The notes beneath the pieces were generated by a model that saw only the letters and a list, made by a program, of their open reading frames with translations, ran no database searches and was not told the DNA's origin. The translations under genes were made by a program, and so were the position numbers. Of a stretch of 33,263 bases of DNA, positions 22,940 through 30,272 are shown piece after piece. How positions within the stretch are numbered: position 1 is the stretch's first letter; each line of letters opens with the position of its first letter. Source of the stretch: an uncultured Clostridia bacterium (GTDB taxonomy: Bacteria; Bacillota; Clostridia; Christensenellales; Borkfalkiaceae); NCBI GenBank assembly GCA_947174955.1, contig CAMWKX010000001.1:1-33263 (forward strand). The letters run 5' to 3'.

Positions 22940-23559
22940 AGACCGTGTATGCGCTTTTCGCGCTCCTCCTCCGCCTGAGACTTCTTTACGTACAGCGCCG
23001 ACAGCGCTCCGCCACCGCTTTCCTCCGCTCTTAAAACCGCAGGCACAAGGCATTTTGCAGGGTCGAGCCGCGTGTAAAGCGGCAAATCCGTATCCCCAGT
23101 GCCGTACACGGGACGGGCAGTATTGATAATTTCTTCGGTCGAAAGACAGCAAGGCGGCAAATCGCACACGCCCTCCGCGTTGTAGCCGCAGACGTAGTAA
23201 TTGCCGTGCAAAGCGTCGATGGCTATAAGGTAATCACAACCGCTGTTGACATTATATGACAGCATATCGAACGTGGTGACGCCCACAGCAGGCTTGCCGA
23301 GAGCCACGGCGTAGCCCTTTATGCACGAAAGCCCTATGCGTATGCCCGTAAACGACCCCGGTCCCGTGACCGCGGCGAAAAAGTCGCAGTCCGCGGGAGT
23401 CAAACCCGCTTCGGCAAGCGCATTTTCTATCTCGTCCATAAGCACGACGGAGTGCTGCATAGCGCAGTCGGCTACGAATTTTACAACCTGTTTTTTGCCG
23501 TTGCACGCCGCCACGGTGAGATAGCCCGACGAGGTGTCGACCGCCAGAAAATTACTCAC
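22936..23559 (-). CDS. tsaB: tRNA threonylcarbamoyladenosine biosynthesis protein TsaB
   Basis: A 207-residue ASKHA-fold protein that partners TsaD and TsaE to make the universal t6A modification at position 37 of ANN-decoding tRNAs. Diagnostic segments are FLAVDTSSGYLTVA, VTGPGSFTGIRIGLS and KGYAVALGKP. Start is GTG 23559 with GGGAGAT upstream; it overlaps tsaE by 8 bases and its TGA overlaps the rimI ATG. tsaD is not in the window. Length is slightly below the usual ~230 residues. Confidence 0.95.
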   Translation of the reverse strand: MSNFLAVDTSSGYLTVAACNGKKQVVKFVADCAMQHSVVLMDEIENALAEAGLTPADCDFFAAVTGPGSFTGIRIGLSCIKGYAVALGKPAVGVTTFDMLSYNVNSGCDYLIAIDALHGNYYVCGYNAEGVCDLPPCCLSTEEIINTARPVYGTGDTDLPLYTRLDPAKCLVPAVLRAEESGGGALSALYVKKSQAEEEREKRIHGL

Positions 23560-23956
23560 AGATAATCTCCCTGTTTTCGGTGCTTATTTTTTTGATCGTT
23601 ACCGTTTTATGAGTTTCGGGAAGCACGTCGGCGATATTTTCCGCCCACTCGATAAGGCAGATGCCCTTGCCGCCGAAATAGTCGGTCAAGCCGAGGCTTT
23701 CCGCCTGCGCGCCGTTTTTCAGACGGTAGCAATCATAATGATACAGCTTGCCGTCGTAGTCGTTCATATACGCGTAGGTGGGGCTTAAAATTTCGGTCTT
23801 TATGCCCAGACCTTGAGCGACGCCCTTTACGAACACCGTTTTGCCCGCGCCCATTTCGCCGTTCAACAAAACGACGTCGCCGGCGCGCAGAGTTTTTGCA
23901 TATTGCTTTGCAAACAAAATCGTAGCTTTTTCGCTACCCGATAAATAAATAGCCAT
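23552..23956 (-). CDS. tsaE: tRNA threonylcarbamoyladenosine biosynthesis ATPase TsaE
   Basis: A 134-residue P-loop ATPase that drives the TsaBD complex in t6A synthesis. Walker A is GEMGAGKT, followed by KGVAQGLGI, the SPTYAYMNDYDG region and YHYDCYRL; ICLIEWAENI fits the Walker B-like strand. Start ATG 23956 has no Shine-Dalgarno sequence: TTGCAA/TATAAT promoter elements put the -10 box 8 bases before the ATG, and a perfect 12-base inverted repeat surrounds this -10 box with the ATG inside its downstream arm. It leads the tsaE-tsaB-rimI-hydrolase-murF-ddl run. Confidence 0.95.
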   Translation of the reverse strand: MAIYLSGSEKATILFAKQYAKTLRAGDVVLLNGEMGAGKTVFVKGVAQGLGIKTEILSPTYAYMNDYDGKLYHYDCYRLKNGAQAESLGLTDYFGGKGICLIEWAENIADVLPETHKTVTIKKISTENREIICE

Positions 23957-23993
23957 ACGGGTACATTATACACCCGTATGGCTTTGTTTGCAA
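23951..23993 (-). promoter_or_regulatory. tsaE leaderless promoter inside a perfect inverted repeat
   Basis: On the minus strand TTGCAA (23993-23988), a 17-base spacer and TATAAT (23970-23965), with the ATG beginning only 8 bases later. A perfect 12-base inverted repeat (23951-23962 with 23972-23983; 9-base loop) encloses the -10 box, and its downstream arm holds the start codon. Transcripts starting here lack the upstream arm and cannot fold; read-through from the GIY-YIG gene would fold and hide the ATG. The stem is followed by ATTTATTTAT, so it could also be a weak terminator. Confidence 0.65.
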
Positions 23994-24009
23994 TTGATTA
24001 AAGAGAAAA

Positions 24010-24462
24010 TTATTTTCTTATATTCAAAGGCGTTTTTTGAGAATTTAATATTTCTTTTTCTACTTTTTTATAGTCAATTGTTTCGCGAAAATACAACTCA
24101 CTTCTTTTCCCCTCTTTTGCCGCTTTGCATATTTCACCGTTAATACAGCAGTTTGTCGACCTACCACCTTCTTTATAGCAATTACTGATTCTTATTTTGC
24201 CGTAACACCAACTACTCCACCTCACGGCAAGATTATCCGTACTTCCTATATATTGTAATATACCATCTATATATAACGCGTACACGCCGGATTTGCCCTG
24301 TGCTTCTCTCGCCGTAAAGATACAATATTCATCATAACAGCGATTATGCACAGGCTTTTTAAAGTCGTTAAACTTGTCCGTTACAACGTTTCCGTTTTCA
24401 TCTCTTTGCGGTTTAATTTCTTCAACAAATTTAAACTCGTATCCGCCTATTGTTTTTATCAT
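24010..24462 (-). CDS. GIY-YIG domain protein (putative endonuclease)
   Basis: A 150-residue protein with a GIY-YIG nuclease core in its second half: SGVYALYIDGILQYIGSTDN supplies the GIY (as GVY) and YIG motifs, Arg follows in NLAVRW, and Glu in SELYFRE may be the metal ligand. The N-terminal ~60 residues are unassigned; several cysteines (SNCYKEGGRSTNCCINGEIC) lie inside the nuclease region. ATG 24462 is chosen over a TTG nine bases upstream because AGAGGTT is well spaced for it. It follows the BspA-like lipoprotein by 44 bases in an AT-richer block. Function may be DNA cleavage in a mobile or defence context; unproven. Confidence 0.8.
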   Translation of the reverse strand: MIKTIGGYEFKFVEEIKPQRDENGNVVTDKFNDFKKPVHNRCYDEYCIFTAREAQGKSGVYALYIDGILQYIGSTDNLAVRWSSWCYGKIRISNCYKEGGRSTNCCINGEICKAAKEGKRSELYFRETIDYKKVEKEILNSQKTPLNIRK

Positions 24463-24506
24463 AATTCTCAACCTCTTTTGATTTTATTTAAAGCGCATAA
24501 AAAGCT

Positions 24507-26168
24507 TTAACCTTTGTAACCCCATACTACGGTGTGATAAGTTTTTTCACCAGCATATGAATCTTTAACATCCCACAATCCAAACCTATCATATTGTCGG
24601 CTTTCAGACTCGCAATATATTGTAAGTTTACTGCAATAAAGGAACGCATAGTCCCCGATACTTGTTACGCTGTCTGGTATGATTATGCTTGTAAGTCCAC
24701 TACACCCAAGGAACGCTCTGTGGTTTATACCTTTTATACCGTCAGGTATAATTATGCTTGTAAGTGACCTGCAATAAGAGAACGCACCGTTAAAAATATT
24801 TCCGCCCGTTATTACTACCGATTTTAATGATGTAGGAATATAATATGCTTTATCTAAATCATCACTATCACAGTATTGTTTTGTTTTCGTACTACCGGTA
24901 TAGCTATACTCACCGAATATATAGCCAAAAAGAGTTTCGCGACTGGATACTGTTGCCGATTTACTACCGCCTACGAATGGTATAGTTAAACTTTCTAACC
25001 CACTGCAACCTCTCAATGCGCCCTCGGGAATAATGTCCCCGCCAAGAATGACAATTTCTTTAATTGAGGTGGGAACAGAAAGACCAAATAACCGCATCAA
25101 TGAGTAATCAAGGCGCGGAAGAGTAAGTTTTTGCAACGACGAACAGTTTAGGAAAGCGTATGCTTCAATCGTCTTAACTGAATCCGGAATATTTAATTCT
25201 GTAATTGAAATACAATTTTCGAAAGCTCCATCTCTTATCATAGTTACAGAATCTGAAATCGTTACGTCAGTCAAATTAGAACAATTTATAAATGCTCCTG
25301 GATTTATAATTGTTACTGAATTAGGAATTACTACGCTTATTATAGTACTGCAATTTGCAAAACCGTCGACAACGTATTTGCTGCCATTAGTTTTTCCAGT
25401 GCCTATTGCTATTACAGACTTGTTTTTATATGTTGACGGCACTTTCACAGCAGTTTCTGCGCCTGTATACCCAGCAACCGCATAGCCGTCGCCATACGCT
25501 TCAAAAACAAAGCCGTGTGTATTTTCAGTAACCGTAACTTCACAGGTTGCGGTTATTCCTCTCGGTGAGCTTGCGATTATCGTAGCCGCTCCCTCACTTA
25601 CGCCTGTAATCGTTCCATTTGCAACCGTAGCAACAGCAGGCGCAGTGCTTATCCAGGTAATTTCTTCTGTGGCATTATTGGGAAGAATCGTTTCTATAAG
25701 CGTTTCGCTATCATCAATGTATAAAGAAATCTCGGTTTTATTTAAAAAGATAGAAGTAATTGCAACAACCTTTTCAACAACCGTAACCACACAACTTGCA
25801 CTTTTGCTACCTGCTGTTGCCATTATAGTTGCCGTGCCTGCTTTTAATGCGGTTACTTTGCCGTTTTTCACCTTTGCTACCGTGTCGTCCGAACTTGCCC
25901 AGGTTACCGTTTTATCGGTCGCATTGTTCGGTGTAACGGTTGCGATAAGTGTTTCTATGCCGTCTACTTCAAGTGAAAGTTTAGTTTCATTCAAAGATAC
26001 GCTTTCAACCGCAACCGTAGACGGCTTTTGTGTATCGTCCGGTTTAGGCTGAACCGTACCTTGATATGTATCACCGCTTTCCGACATTGTGTTGCAAGCC
26101 GAAAGCCCGACCACGCAGGCAAATACAGAAACAACCGCCAATAAAAAAACCAATAATTTCTTCTTCAT
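24507..26168 (-). CDS. BspA-like leucine-rich-repeat surface lipoprotein with two Ig-like domains
   Basis: A 553-residue secreted lipoprotein. A signal peptide with lipobox (LLAVVSVFACVVGLSAC; Cys at about residue 25) is followed by a short linker, two Big_2-type Ig-like domains (about 50-130 and 133-212, each with a PNNAT segment and an ATI..T.G/SPRG-type strand), and about 300 residues of BspA-type repeats such as IIPDSVTSIGDYAFLYCS. The end, from YCESES to VVWGYKG, is the usual cap of this family. Such proteins sit on the cell surface and mediate adhesion or protein binding; that role is inferred. GGAGGAG precedes ATG 26168. Its promoter contains a perfect palindromic operator shared with the divergent XRE gene. 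Base composition is visibly AT-richer than neighbours. Confidence 0.9.
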   Translation of the reverse strand: MKKKLLVFLLAVVSVFACVVGLSACNTMSESGDTYQGTVQPKPDDTQKPSTVAVESVSLNETKLSLEVDGIETLIATVTPNNATDKTVTWASSDDTVAKVKNGKVTALKAGTATIMATAGSKSASCVVTVVEKVVAITSIFLNKTEISLYIDDSETLIETILPNNATEEITWISTAPAVATVANGTITGVSEGAATIIASSPRGITATCEVTVTENTHGFVFEAYGDGYAVAGYTGAETAVKVPSTYKNKSVIAIGTGKTNGSKYVVDGFANCSTIISVVIPNSVTIINPGAFINCSNLTDVTISDSVTMIRDGAFENCISITELNIPDSVKTIEAYAFLNCSSLQKLTLPRLDYSLMRLFGLSVPTSIKEIVILGGDIIPEGALRGCSGLESLTIPFVGGSKSATVSSRETLFGYIFGEYSYTGSTKTKQYCDSDDLDKAYYIPTSLKSVVITGGNIFNGAFSYCRSLTSIIIPDGIKGINHRAFLGCSGLTSIIIPDSVTSIGDYAFLYCSKLTIYCESESRQYDRFGLWDVKDSYAGEKTYHTVVWGYKG

Positions 26169-26210
26169 ACGCTCCTCCGAATATTTTCAAATTGCCTTGA
26201 ACATATTCTT

Positions 26211-26239
26211 ATTATAATTCCGTATCGGAATTAAGTCAA
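26211..26239 (-). promoter_or_regulatory. promoter of the BspA-like lipoprotein gene
   Basis: On the minus strand TTGACT (26239-26234), exactly 17 bases, and a perfect TATAAT (26216-26211). The spacer is the operator palindrome itself, so bound repressor would exclude RNA polymerase. Confidence 0.85.
26215..26233. promoter_or_regulatory. operator O1, palindrome TAATTCCG-TAT-CGGAATTA
   Basis: A perfect 8+8 palindrome with a 3-base centre, occupying the spacer of the lipoprotein promoter. A second, imperfect copy lies 40 bp away. Confidence 0.8.
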
Positions 26240-26252
26240 TATAAACGAGTGT

Positions 26253-26273
26253 TATAATTCCGTTACGGCAGTA
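26253..26273 (+). promoter_or_regulatory. operator O2 overlapping the -10 box of the small XRE gene
   Basis: TAATTCCG-TTA-CGGCAGTA (26255-26273) matches O1 except for two bases in the right arm (and the centre). TATAAT at 26253-26258 overlaps its left edge and is the likely -10 box of the plus-strand XRE gene; the -35 region is poor. O1 and O2 centres are 40 bp apart, close to four helical turns. Confidence 0.7.
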
Positions 26274-26280
26274 AAATTGT

Positions 26281-26526
26281 ATGAAGAACAGAGAAAAAGG
26301 TTACGGTAATGTAAATATTGTGGGTGCTAAAATCGAGCGTTTGCGAAAGGAACGCAAAATTTCGCAGAAAGATTTTATTGCCAAACTGCAACTTGAAGGC
26401 TTGGATATTGACCCGACGAGCTACTCTAAATTAGAAGGTCAGATACGCATTGCAACCGACAAAGAAGTTTATACGATTGCAAAAGTGTTGAACGTTTCGA
26501 CAGATTATCTGTTTTCCGACAAATAA
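26281..26526 (+). CDS. small XRE-family repressor
   Basis: An 81-residue protein that is essentially one XRE/Cro-type helix-turn-helix (IERLRKERKISQKDFIAKLQ, then SYSKLEGQIRIATDKEVYTIAKVLNVSTDYLF). It is divergent from the BspA-like lipoprotein gene, and two copies of a 19-bp palindrome lie between the two start codons, one in each promoter. It is therefore very probably an autoregulated repressor of the lipoprotein/GIY-YIG pair. No Shine-Dalgarno sequence is seen before ATG 26281; an in-frame GTG at 26320 is an alternative start but leaves the HTH intact either way. Its stop codon lies inside a terminator hairpin. Confidence 0.85.
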   Translation: MKNREKGYGNVNIVGAKIERLRKERKISQKDFIAKLQLEGLDIDPTSYSKLEGQIRIATDKEVYTIAKVLNVSTDYLFSDK

Positions 26527-26576
26527 AATGAACCCCGCCAGAGCGGAACGCTCTGGCGGGGTTCATTTTATTTTTT
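26522..26576. terminator. bidirectional terminator with perfect 24-bp stem
   Basis: Arms 26522-26545 and 26549-26572 are perfectly complementary over 24 bases with a GAA loop; the A/T ends supply the U-tract on both strands. It separates the small XRE gene from trxA, and the XRE stop codon (26524-26526) lies in its left arm. Confidence 0.92.
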
Positions 26577-26886
26577 ACAACGCGCCATTTAAAAATTCCT
26601 CGGTTTCCGACTGCGAGGTAAAGCCCACCGACTTGTCCGCAAGCTCGCCGCCCTTGAACACGCCTATCATAGGTATACTCATAACGCCGTAACGCGCCGC
26701 AAGCTCGAAGCAGTCGTCTACGTTCACCTTTATAAATTTGGCGTTCGTAAACTTTTCGCTGCACTTTTCGATGACGGGCGCAAGCATTTTGCAGGGACCG
26801 CACCAGTCGGCGTAAAAGTCGCACACAACGGGCGTTTCACCCTTTATAAGTTCGTCGAATTTCTTAACGTCTACTTTTTCAATCAT
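26575..26886 (-). CDS. trxA: thioredoxin
   Basis: A 103-residue thioredoxin with the canonical DFYADWCGPCKMLAPVIEK active site, a cis-Pro in MSIPMIGVFKGG, and no signal peptide. It reduces disulfides in the cytoplasm, usually fed by thioredoxin reductase, which is not in the window. ATG 26886 follows AGGGGTGA and lies 4 bases after the hisS stop, so it is co-transcribed with hisS, an unusual but simple pairing. The strong hairpin downstream ends the operon. Confidence 0.96.
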   Translation of the reverse strand: MIEKVDVKKFDELIKGETPVVCDFYADWCGPCKMLAPVIEKCSEKFTNAKFIKVNVDDCFELAARYGVMSIPMIGVFKGGELADKSVGFTSQSETEEFLNGAL

Positions 26887-26890
26887 AATT

Positions 26891-28141
26891 TCACCCCTGA
26901 TTATTATTTGTCAAAAACGAGTAAATATCCGCAAACGCAACTTCGGAAACACTTCCGTCCGACATTTTCTTTAAATTGCATTTGCCGCTCTCCATTTCGG
27001 TGCCGCCGATAACCGCAGTGTACTTTGCGCATATTTTGTCGGCATACTTGAACTGCGCCTTTACCGAGCGCCCCATTAAATCACACTCCGCAGCAATCCC
27101 TTTAACGCGCAAGCCGTTGACAATTTCGAACGCTTTTTTGCGAGTCGCCTCGTCCATACCCGCGATATATATGTCGGGCACGGGCGCTTCGGGCGCGTTC
27201 ACGCCCGCCAGCAACAGTCTTTCGATTCCCGCGCCGAAGCCGACCGCGGGCACTTCGCCGCCGCCCAGCTGAGCGATAAGTCCGTCGTATCTGCCGCCGC
27301 CGCACAGCGTTCCCTGAGTGCCTACGCCCTCGTACACAAACTCGAAAACGGTGCGCGAATAATAGTCTAAACCCCTTACTATGCGCGAATTAACGGTATA
27401 TTCCAAGTTTAAAGCGGTCAAAAGTTCCTTTACTTTTTCAAAGTGCGCTTTGCAGTCGGGGCAGAGATAATACAGAATTTGCGGCGCGTCCGCCGTGTAC
27501 TTTTTGCAGCCCTCTTCCTTGCAGTCGAGCATACGCAAAGGGTTTTTATCGAACCTGTCACGACACGTTCCGCACATATTTTCAAGGTGCTGGCGGAAAT
27601 ACTCTTTGAGCGCTTTGTTGTACTCGGCGCGGCAGGTCTTGCAGCCTATCGAATTGATTTCAAGCCGCGCGCCCTTTATGCCCAACTTGTCCAGAAAGGT
27701 GTGCGCCGCAAAGATAACTTCCGCGTCCGCCTCGGGCTGAGAGCTTCCGAACATTTCTATACCGAACTGATGGAATTCGCGCAAGCGCCCCTTCTGAGGG
27801 CGCTCGTAACGGTAGCAGGGAGTAACGTAATAGGACTTTAACGGCAGAGCGGAATTTTGCAAGCCGTTTTCGATAAACGACCGCGCAACGCCCGCAGTTC
27901 CCTCGGGCTTCAAAGTTATGGATCTTCCGCCCTTGTCCTCGAAAGTGTACATTTCCTTATTGACGACGTCGGTCGTTTCGCCCACGCCGCGAAGGAACAC
28001 CTCGGTGTGCTCGAACACGGGCGTGCGTATTTCCTTTAAGCCGAAACAGCGCGCCGTTTCACGCGCCGTGTCCTCGACAAACTGCCATATATAACTTTGG
28101 TCGGGCAAAACGTCCTTTGTGCCCTTGGGAATGTTAATCAT
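26891..28141 (-). CDS. hisS: histidyl-tRNA synthetase
   Basis: A 416-residue class II synthetase charging tRNA-His. Motif 1 region: PKGTKDVLPDQ; motif 2: CYRYERPQKGRLREFHQFG; histidine-specific motifs RGLDYYSRTVFE and GGGRYDGLIAQLGG; the C-terminal anticodon domain starts near residue 320 (PDIYIAGMDEAT). A four-Cys insertion (CGTCRDRF, CKEEGCKKY, CPDC) is the zinc-like insertion known in many bacterial HisRS. AAAAGGT precedes ATG 28141. It lies 11 bases after the hslU stop codon. Confidence 0.97.
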   Translation of the reverse strand: MINIPKGTKDVLPDQSYIWQFVEDTARETARCFGLKEIRTPVFEHTEVFLRGVGETTDVVNKEMYTFEDKGGRSITLKPEGTAGVARSFIENGLQNSALPLKSYYVTPCYRYERPQKGRLREFHQFGIEMFGSSQPEADAEVIFAAHTFLDKLGIKGARLEINSIGCKTCRAEYNKALKEYFRQHLENMCGTCRDRFDKNPLRMLDCKEEGCKKYTADAPQILYYLCPDCKAHFEKVKELLTALNLEYTVNSRIVRGLDYYSRTVFEFVYEGVGTQGTLCGGGRYDGLIAQLGGGEVPAVGFGAGIERLLLAGVNAPEAPVPDIYIAGMDEATRKKAFEIVNGLRVKGIAAECDLMGRSVKAQFKYADKICAKYTAVIGGTEMESGKCNLKKMSDGSVSEVAFADIYSFLTNNNQG

Positions 28142-28152
28142 CTTTTTACCTT

Positions 28153-29463
28153 TTATAAAACGTATTTCTTTAAATCGCGGTTCTTAGATAAACTCGACAA
28201 ATGCTCCTCGACGTACTTAGCGTTGACTTCCACCGTAACTACGGGGTAGTCGTTGCCGCCCGCGTTGAAGGAAATGTCCTCCAAAAGATATTCCATAACC
28301 GTGTGCAGACGGCGCGCACCGATGTCCTCGCTCGTCGCGTTGATGTCCTCGGAAATTTCCGCTATCTTTTCGATAGCGTCGCTCTTGAACTGCAAGTCGA
28401 TGTTATCCACAGCCAAAAGCGCGGCGTACTGCATAGTAATCGCGTTCTGCGGCTGGGTCAGAATGTTGATGAAGTCCTGCTTTGTCAGACTTTTCAGCTC
28501 GACCTGAATGGGGAACCTGCCCTGCAATTCGGGGATTAAATCCTCCACCTTGGAAACGTGGAACGCGCCCGCCGCAATGAATAAAATATAGTCGGTCTTG
28601 ATGGGTCCGTACTTGGTCATAACCGTGCAACCCTCGACGATGGGCAGTATGTCGCGCTGAACGCCCTCGCGGGAAACGTCCGCGCCGTGGTTGCCCTTAC
28701 CCGCAATCTTGTCAATCTCGTCGATAAAGATTATGCCGTCGTTTTCGGCGCGGCGGATAGCTTCGGTATTGACCGCGTCGTTGTCGATGAGCTTGTCCGC
28801 CTCCTCGGCAATAAGCAGGTTTTTAGCCTCCTTGACCGAGAGCTTGCGCTTCTTTTTCTTGTCCATCCCCAGCCCGCTGAAAATAGAGCCTAAGTCGATT
28901 GCCGCACCCTGACCAGGGGAAAGCTCCAACGGCTTGGGGTTGTCGGCAACCTCGATTTCTATCATAGTGTTGTCGTATTTACCCGCGTGTATGCCATCGA
29001 CTAAGTTCTGCTCGAACAATTCCTTCGACGTTTCGCCGCGCTCGGACTTCATATTCTCGGCAAGCACCTTAGCGATTTTGCGCTCGGCAATGGCGGTCGC
29101 CTTGTAGCTGACCTCCTGCGTCTTCTCCTCTTTGACGAGGCGGATAGCGCACTCCGCGAGGTCGCGAACCATACTCTCGACGTCCCTGCCCACGTAGCCG
29201 ACCTCGGTGTACTTGGTCGCCTCGACCTTTAAAAAGGGCGCTTTGACAAGCTTTGCAAGTCTGCGCGCGATTTCGGTTTTGCCAACGCCGGTAGGTCCCT
29301 TCATAATAATGTTTTTGGGAGTGACCTCGTCCTGCAATTCGGGGGAGAGCTGAGAGCGGCGGTAACGGTTACGCAGCGCTATCGCCACAGCCTTTTTGGC
29401 CTCGTCCTGACCTATGATATATTTATTTAACTCGTGTACGATTTGTTTGGGTGTCAAATCCAT
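28153..29463 (-). CDS. hslU: HslU (ClpY) unfoldase ATPase
   Basis: A 436-residue AAA+ unfoldase that feeds proteins to the HslV peptidase. Walker A is GPTGVGKT, the pore region is KYTEVGYVGRDVE, Walker B is IIFIDEIDKIA, and an I-domain lies between. The C-terminal DLKKYVL is the tail that docks into HslV and activates it. ATG 29463 is chosen because AGAGGTG sits 8 bases upstream; an in-frame GTG at 29472 would lie inside that site. Unlike the usual Firmicutes order, hslU does not directly follow hslV: a membrane SUKH-like gene is inserted, ending 5 bases before hslU. codY does not follow. Confidence 0.96.
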   Translation of the reverse strand: MDLTPKQIVHELNKYIIGQDEAKKAVAIALRNRYRRSQLSPELQDEVTPKNIIMKGPTGVGKTEIARRLAKLVKAPFLKVEATKYTEVGYVGRDVESMVRDLAECAIRLVKEEKTQEVSYKATAIAERKIAKVLAENMKSERGETSKELFEQNLVDGIHAGKYDNTMIEIEVADNPKPLELSPGQGAAIDLGSIFSGLGMDKKKKRKLSVKEAKNLLIAEEADKLIDNDAVNTEAIRRAENDGIIFIDEIDKIAGKGNHGADVSREGVQRDILPIVEGCTVMTKYGPIKTDYILFIAAGAFHVSKVEDLIPELQGRFPIQVELKSLTKQDFINILTQPQNAITMQYAALLAVDNIDLQFKSDAIEKIAEISEDINATSEDIGARRLHTVMEYLLEDISFNAGGNDYPVVTVEVNAKYVEEHLSSLSKNRDLKKYVL

Positions 29464-29468
29464 TTCGT

Positions 29469-30272
29469 TCACCTCTTTAATTTATTTTTTACGTACTCAT
29501 CAATCAATTTGGTATATTGTTCGTCAGTACATTCTTTTATTTTACTCGCAAACTCCGAAAAACTATCGGCAAGCGCCCATACGATGTCCAACTCGTCGTC
29601 AAGATATTTCACCGACGGTTCGCCGCCCTTGCCGTAGTCTAACAGAACGTGGCAATGCCCGCTTTCGTCGTCGGCAAAAAACAGAATATCACGGAATTGC
29701 ATATAATAGTCGGCGCTGTACAAAATGTTATTATTTATTTCGATAAGCTCGTTCTGCGGATAAACTTCCGATATTTGGTAGTATTCGCCGCCTTTCTCCA
29801 CGTAGCGCGTAACTGGCTCGGGTTCCGCCTTTTCGAGAGTTTCCTCTCCGCCTTGTTCAGTGTACTTTTTAAGAAATTCGATAAAGCCCTGCGGATAAAC
29901 TATATTTTCCAAAAACTTTTCGGTGTACTCTTCAAACTCCCGAACGCCCTCTTCATCGTCGTCTTCGACAGGTTTTCTTGTAACGTCTTCTTCGGGGTTC
30001 TGCTTCAAGCCCGCCGCAATCAGCCGCTTGTCCTTACCTTTGTCAACCGCAACCTTTACCGCCAAGCTTACCGTCATACTTAAAAAGAGCAGACAGCCGA
30101 CCGACCCGCACAGAAACAGCACAAGCTTTATAAATTTCGAAACCGTCCCCGCAGTATCGTTGGCTATTAACAATACCGAACCTGCGGCTATTGCCGCAAA
30201 GACCGCAAGCAGTACCGCAGAGATGATAAGTTTTGTTTTATCGTTTAAATCCTTCAATTTAAATCGTTTCAA
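29469..30272 (-). CDS. membrane-anchored SUKH (SMI1/KNR4)-like protein between hslV and hslU
   Basis: A 267-residue protein. Two N-terminal transmembrane helices (about 15-37 and 45-72), a basic then acidic linker (VEDDDEEGVREFEEY), and a C-terminal domain of about 160 residues whose end (DILFFADDESGHCHVLLDYG, then LADSFSEFASKI) matches the SMI1/KNR4 (SUKH) consensus. SUKH proteins are often immunity proteins against polymorphic toxins, but many are adaptors of unknown role. The start is TTG 30272, overlapping the last codons of hslV; another in-frame TTG (30257) is possible and no ATG is available. Placement suggests a link to HslUV proteolysis at the membrane; this is inference. Confidence 0.78.
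   Translation of the reverse strand: MKRFKLKDLNDKTKLIISAVLLAVFAAIAAGSVLLIANDTAGTVSKFIKLVLFLCGSVGCLLFLSMTVSLAVKVAVDKGKDKRLIAAGLKQNPEEDVTRKPVEDDDEEGVREFEEYTEKFLENIVYPQGFIEFLKKYTEQGGEETLEKAEPEPVTRYVEKGGEYYQISEVYPQNELIEINNNILYSADYYMQFRDILFFADDESGHCHVLLDYGKGGEPSVKYLDDELDIVWALADSFSEFASKIKECTDEQYTKLIDEYVKNKLKR

Noticed and set aside
22940..23167. N-terminal extension of rimI
   Set aside because: It overlaps tsaB in another frame; the ATGA overlap with the tsaB stop and family length support ATG 22939.
23951..23983. Calling the tsaE inverted repeat simply a terminator of the GIY-YIG gene
   Set aside because: The following tract ATTTATTTAT is a poor U-run and the stem includes the tsaE start codon and -10 box; termination may be an added role but does not explain the layout.
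24250..24262. NrdR-like ATATATTGTAATAT inside the GIY-YIG gene (similar strings at about 24613 and 10936)
   Set aside because: Inside coding sequence, imperfect, and not near a promoter; expected by chance in AT-rich stretches.
29464..29472. GTG start for hslU at 29472
   Set aside because: It lies within the Shine-Dalgarno sequence of the ATG at 29463, which gives the usual HslU N-terminus.
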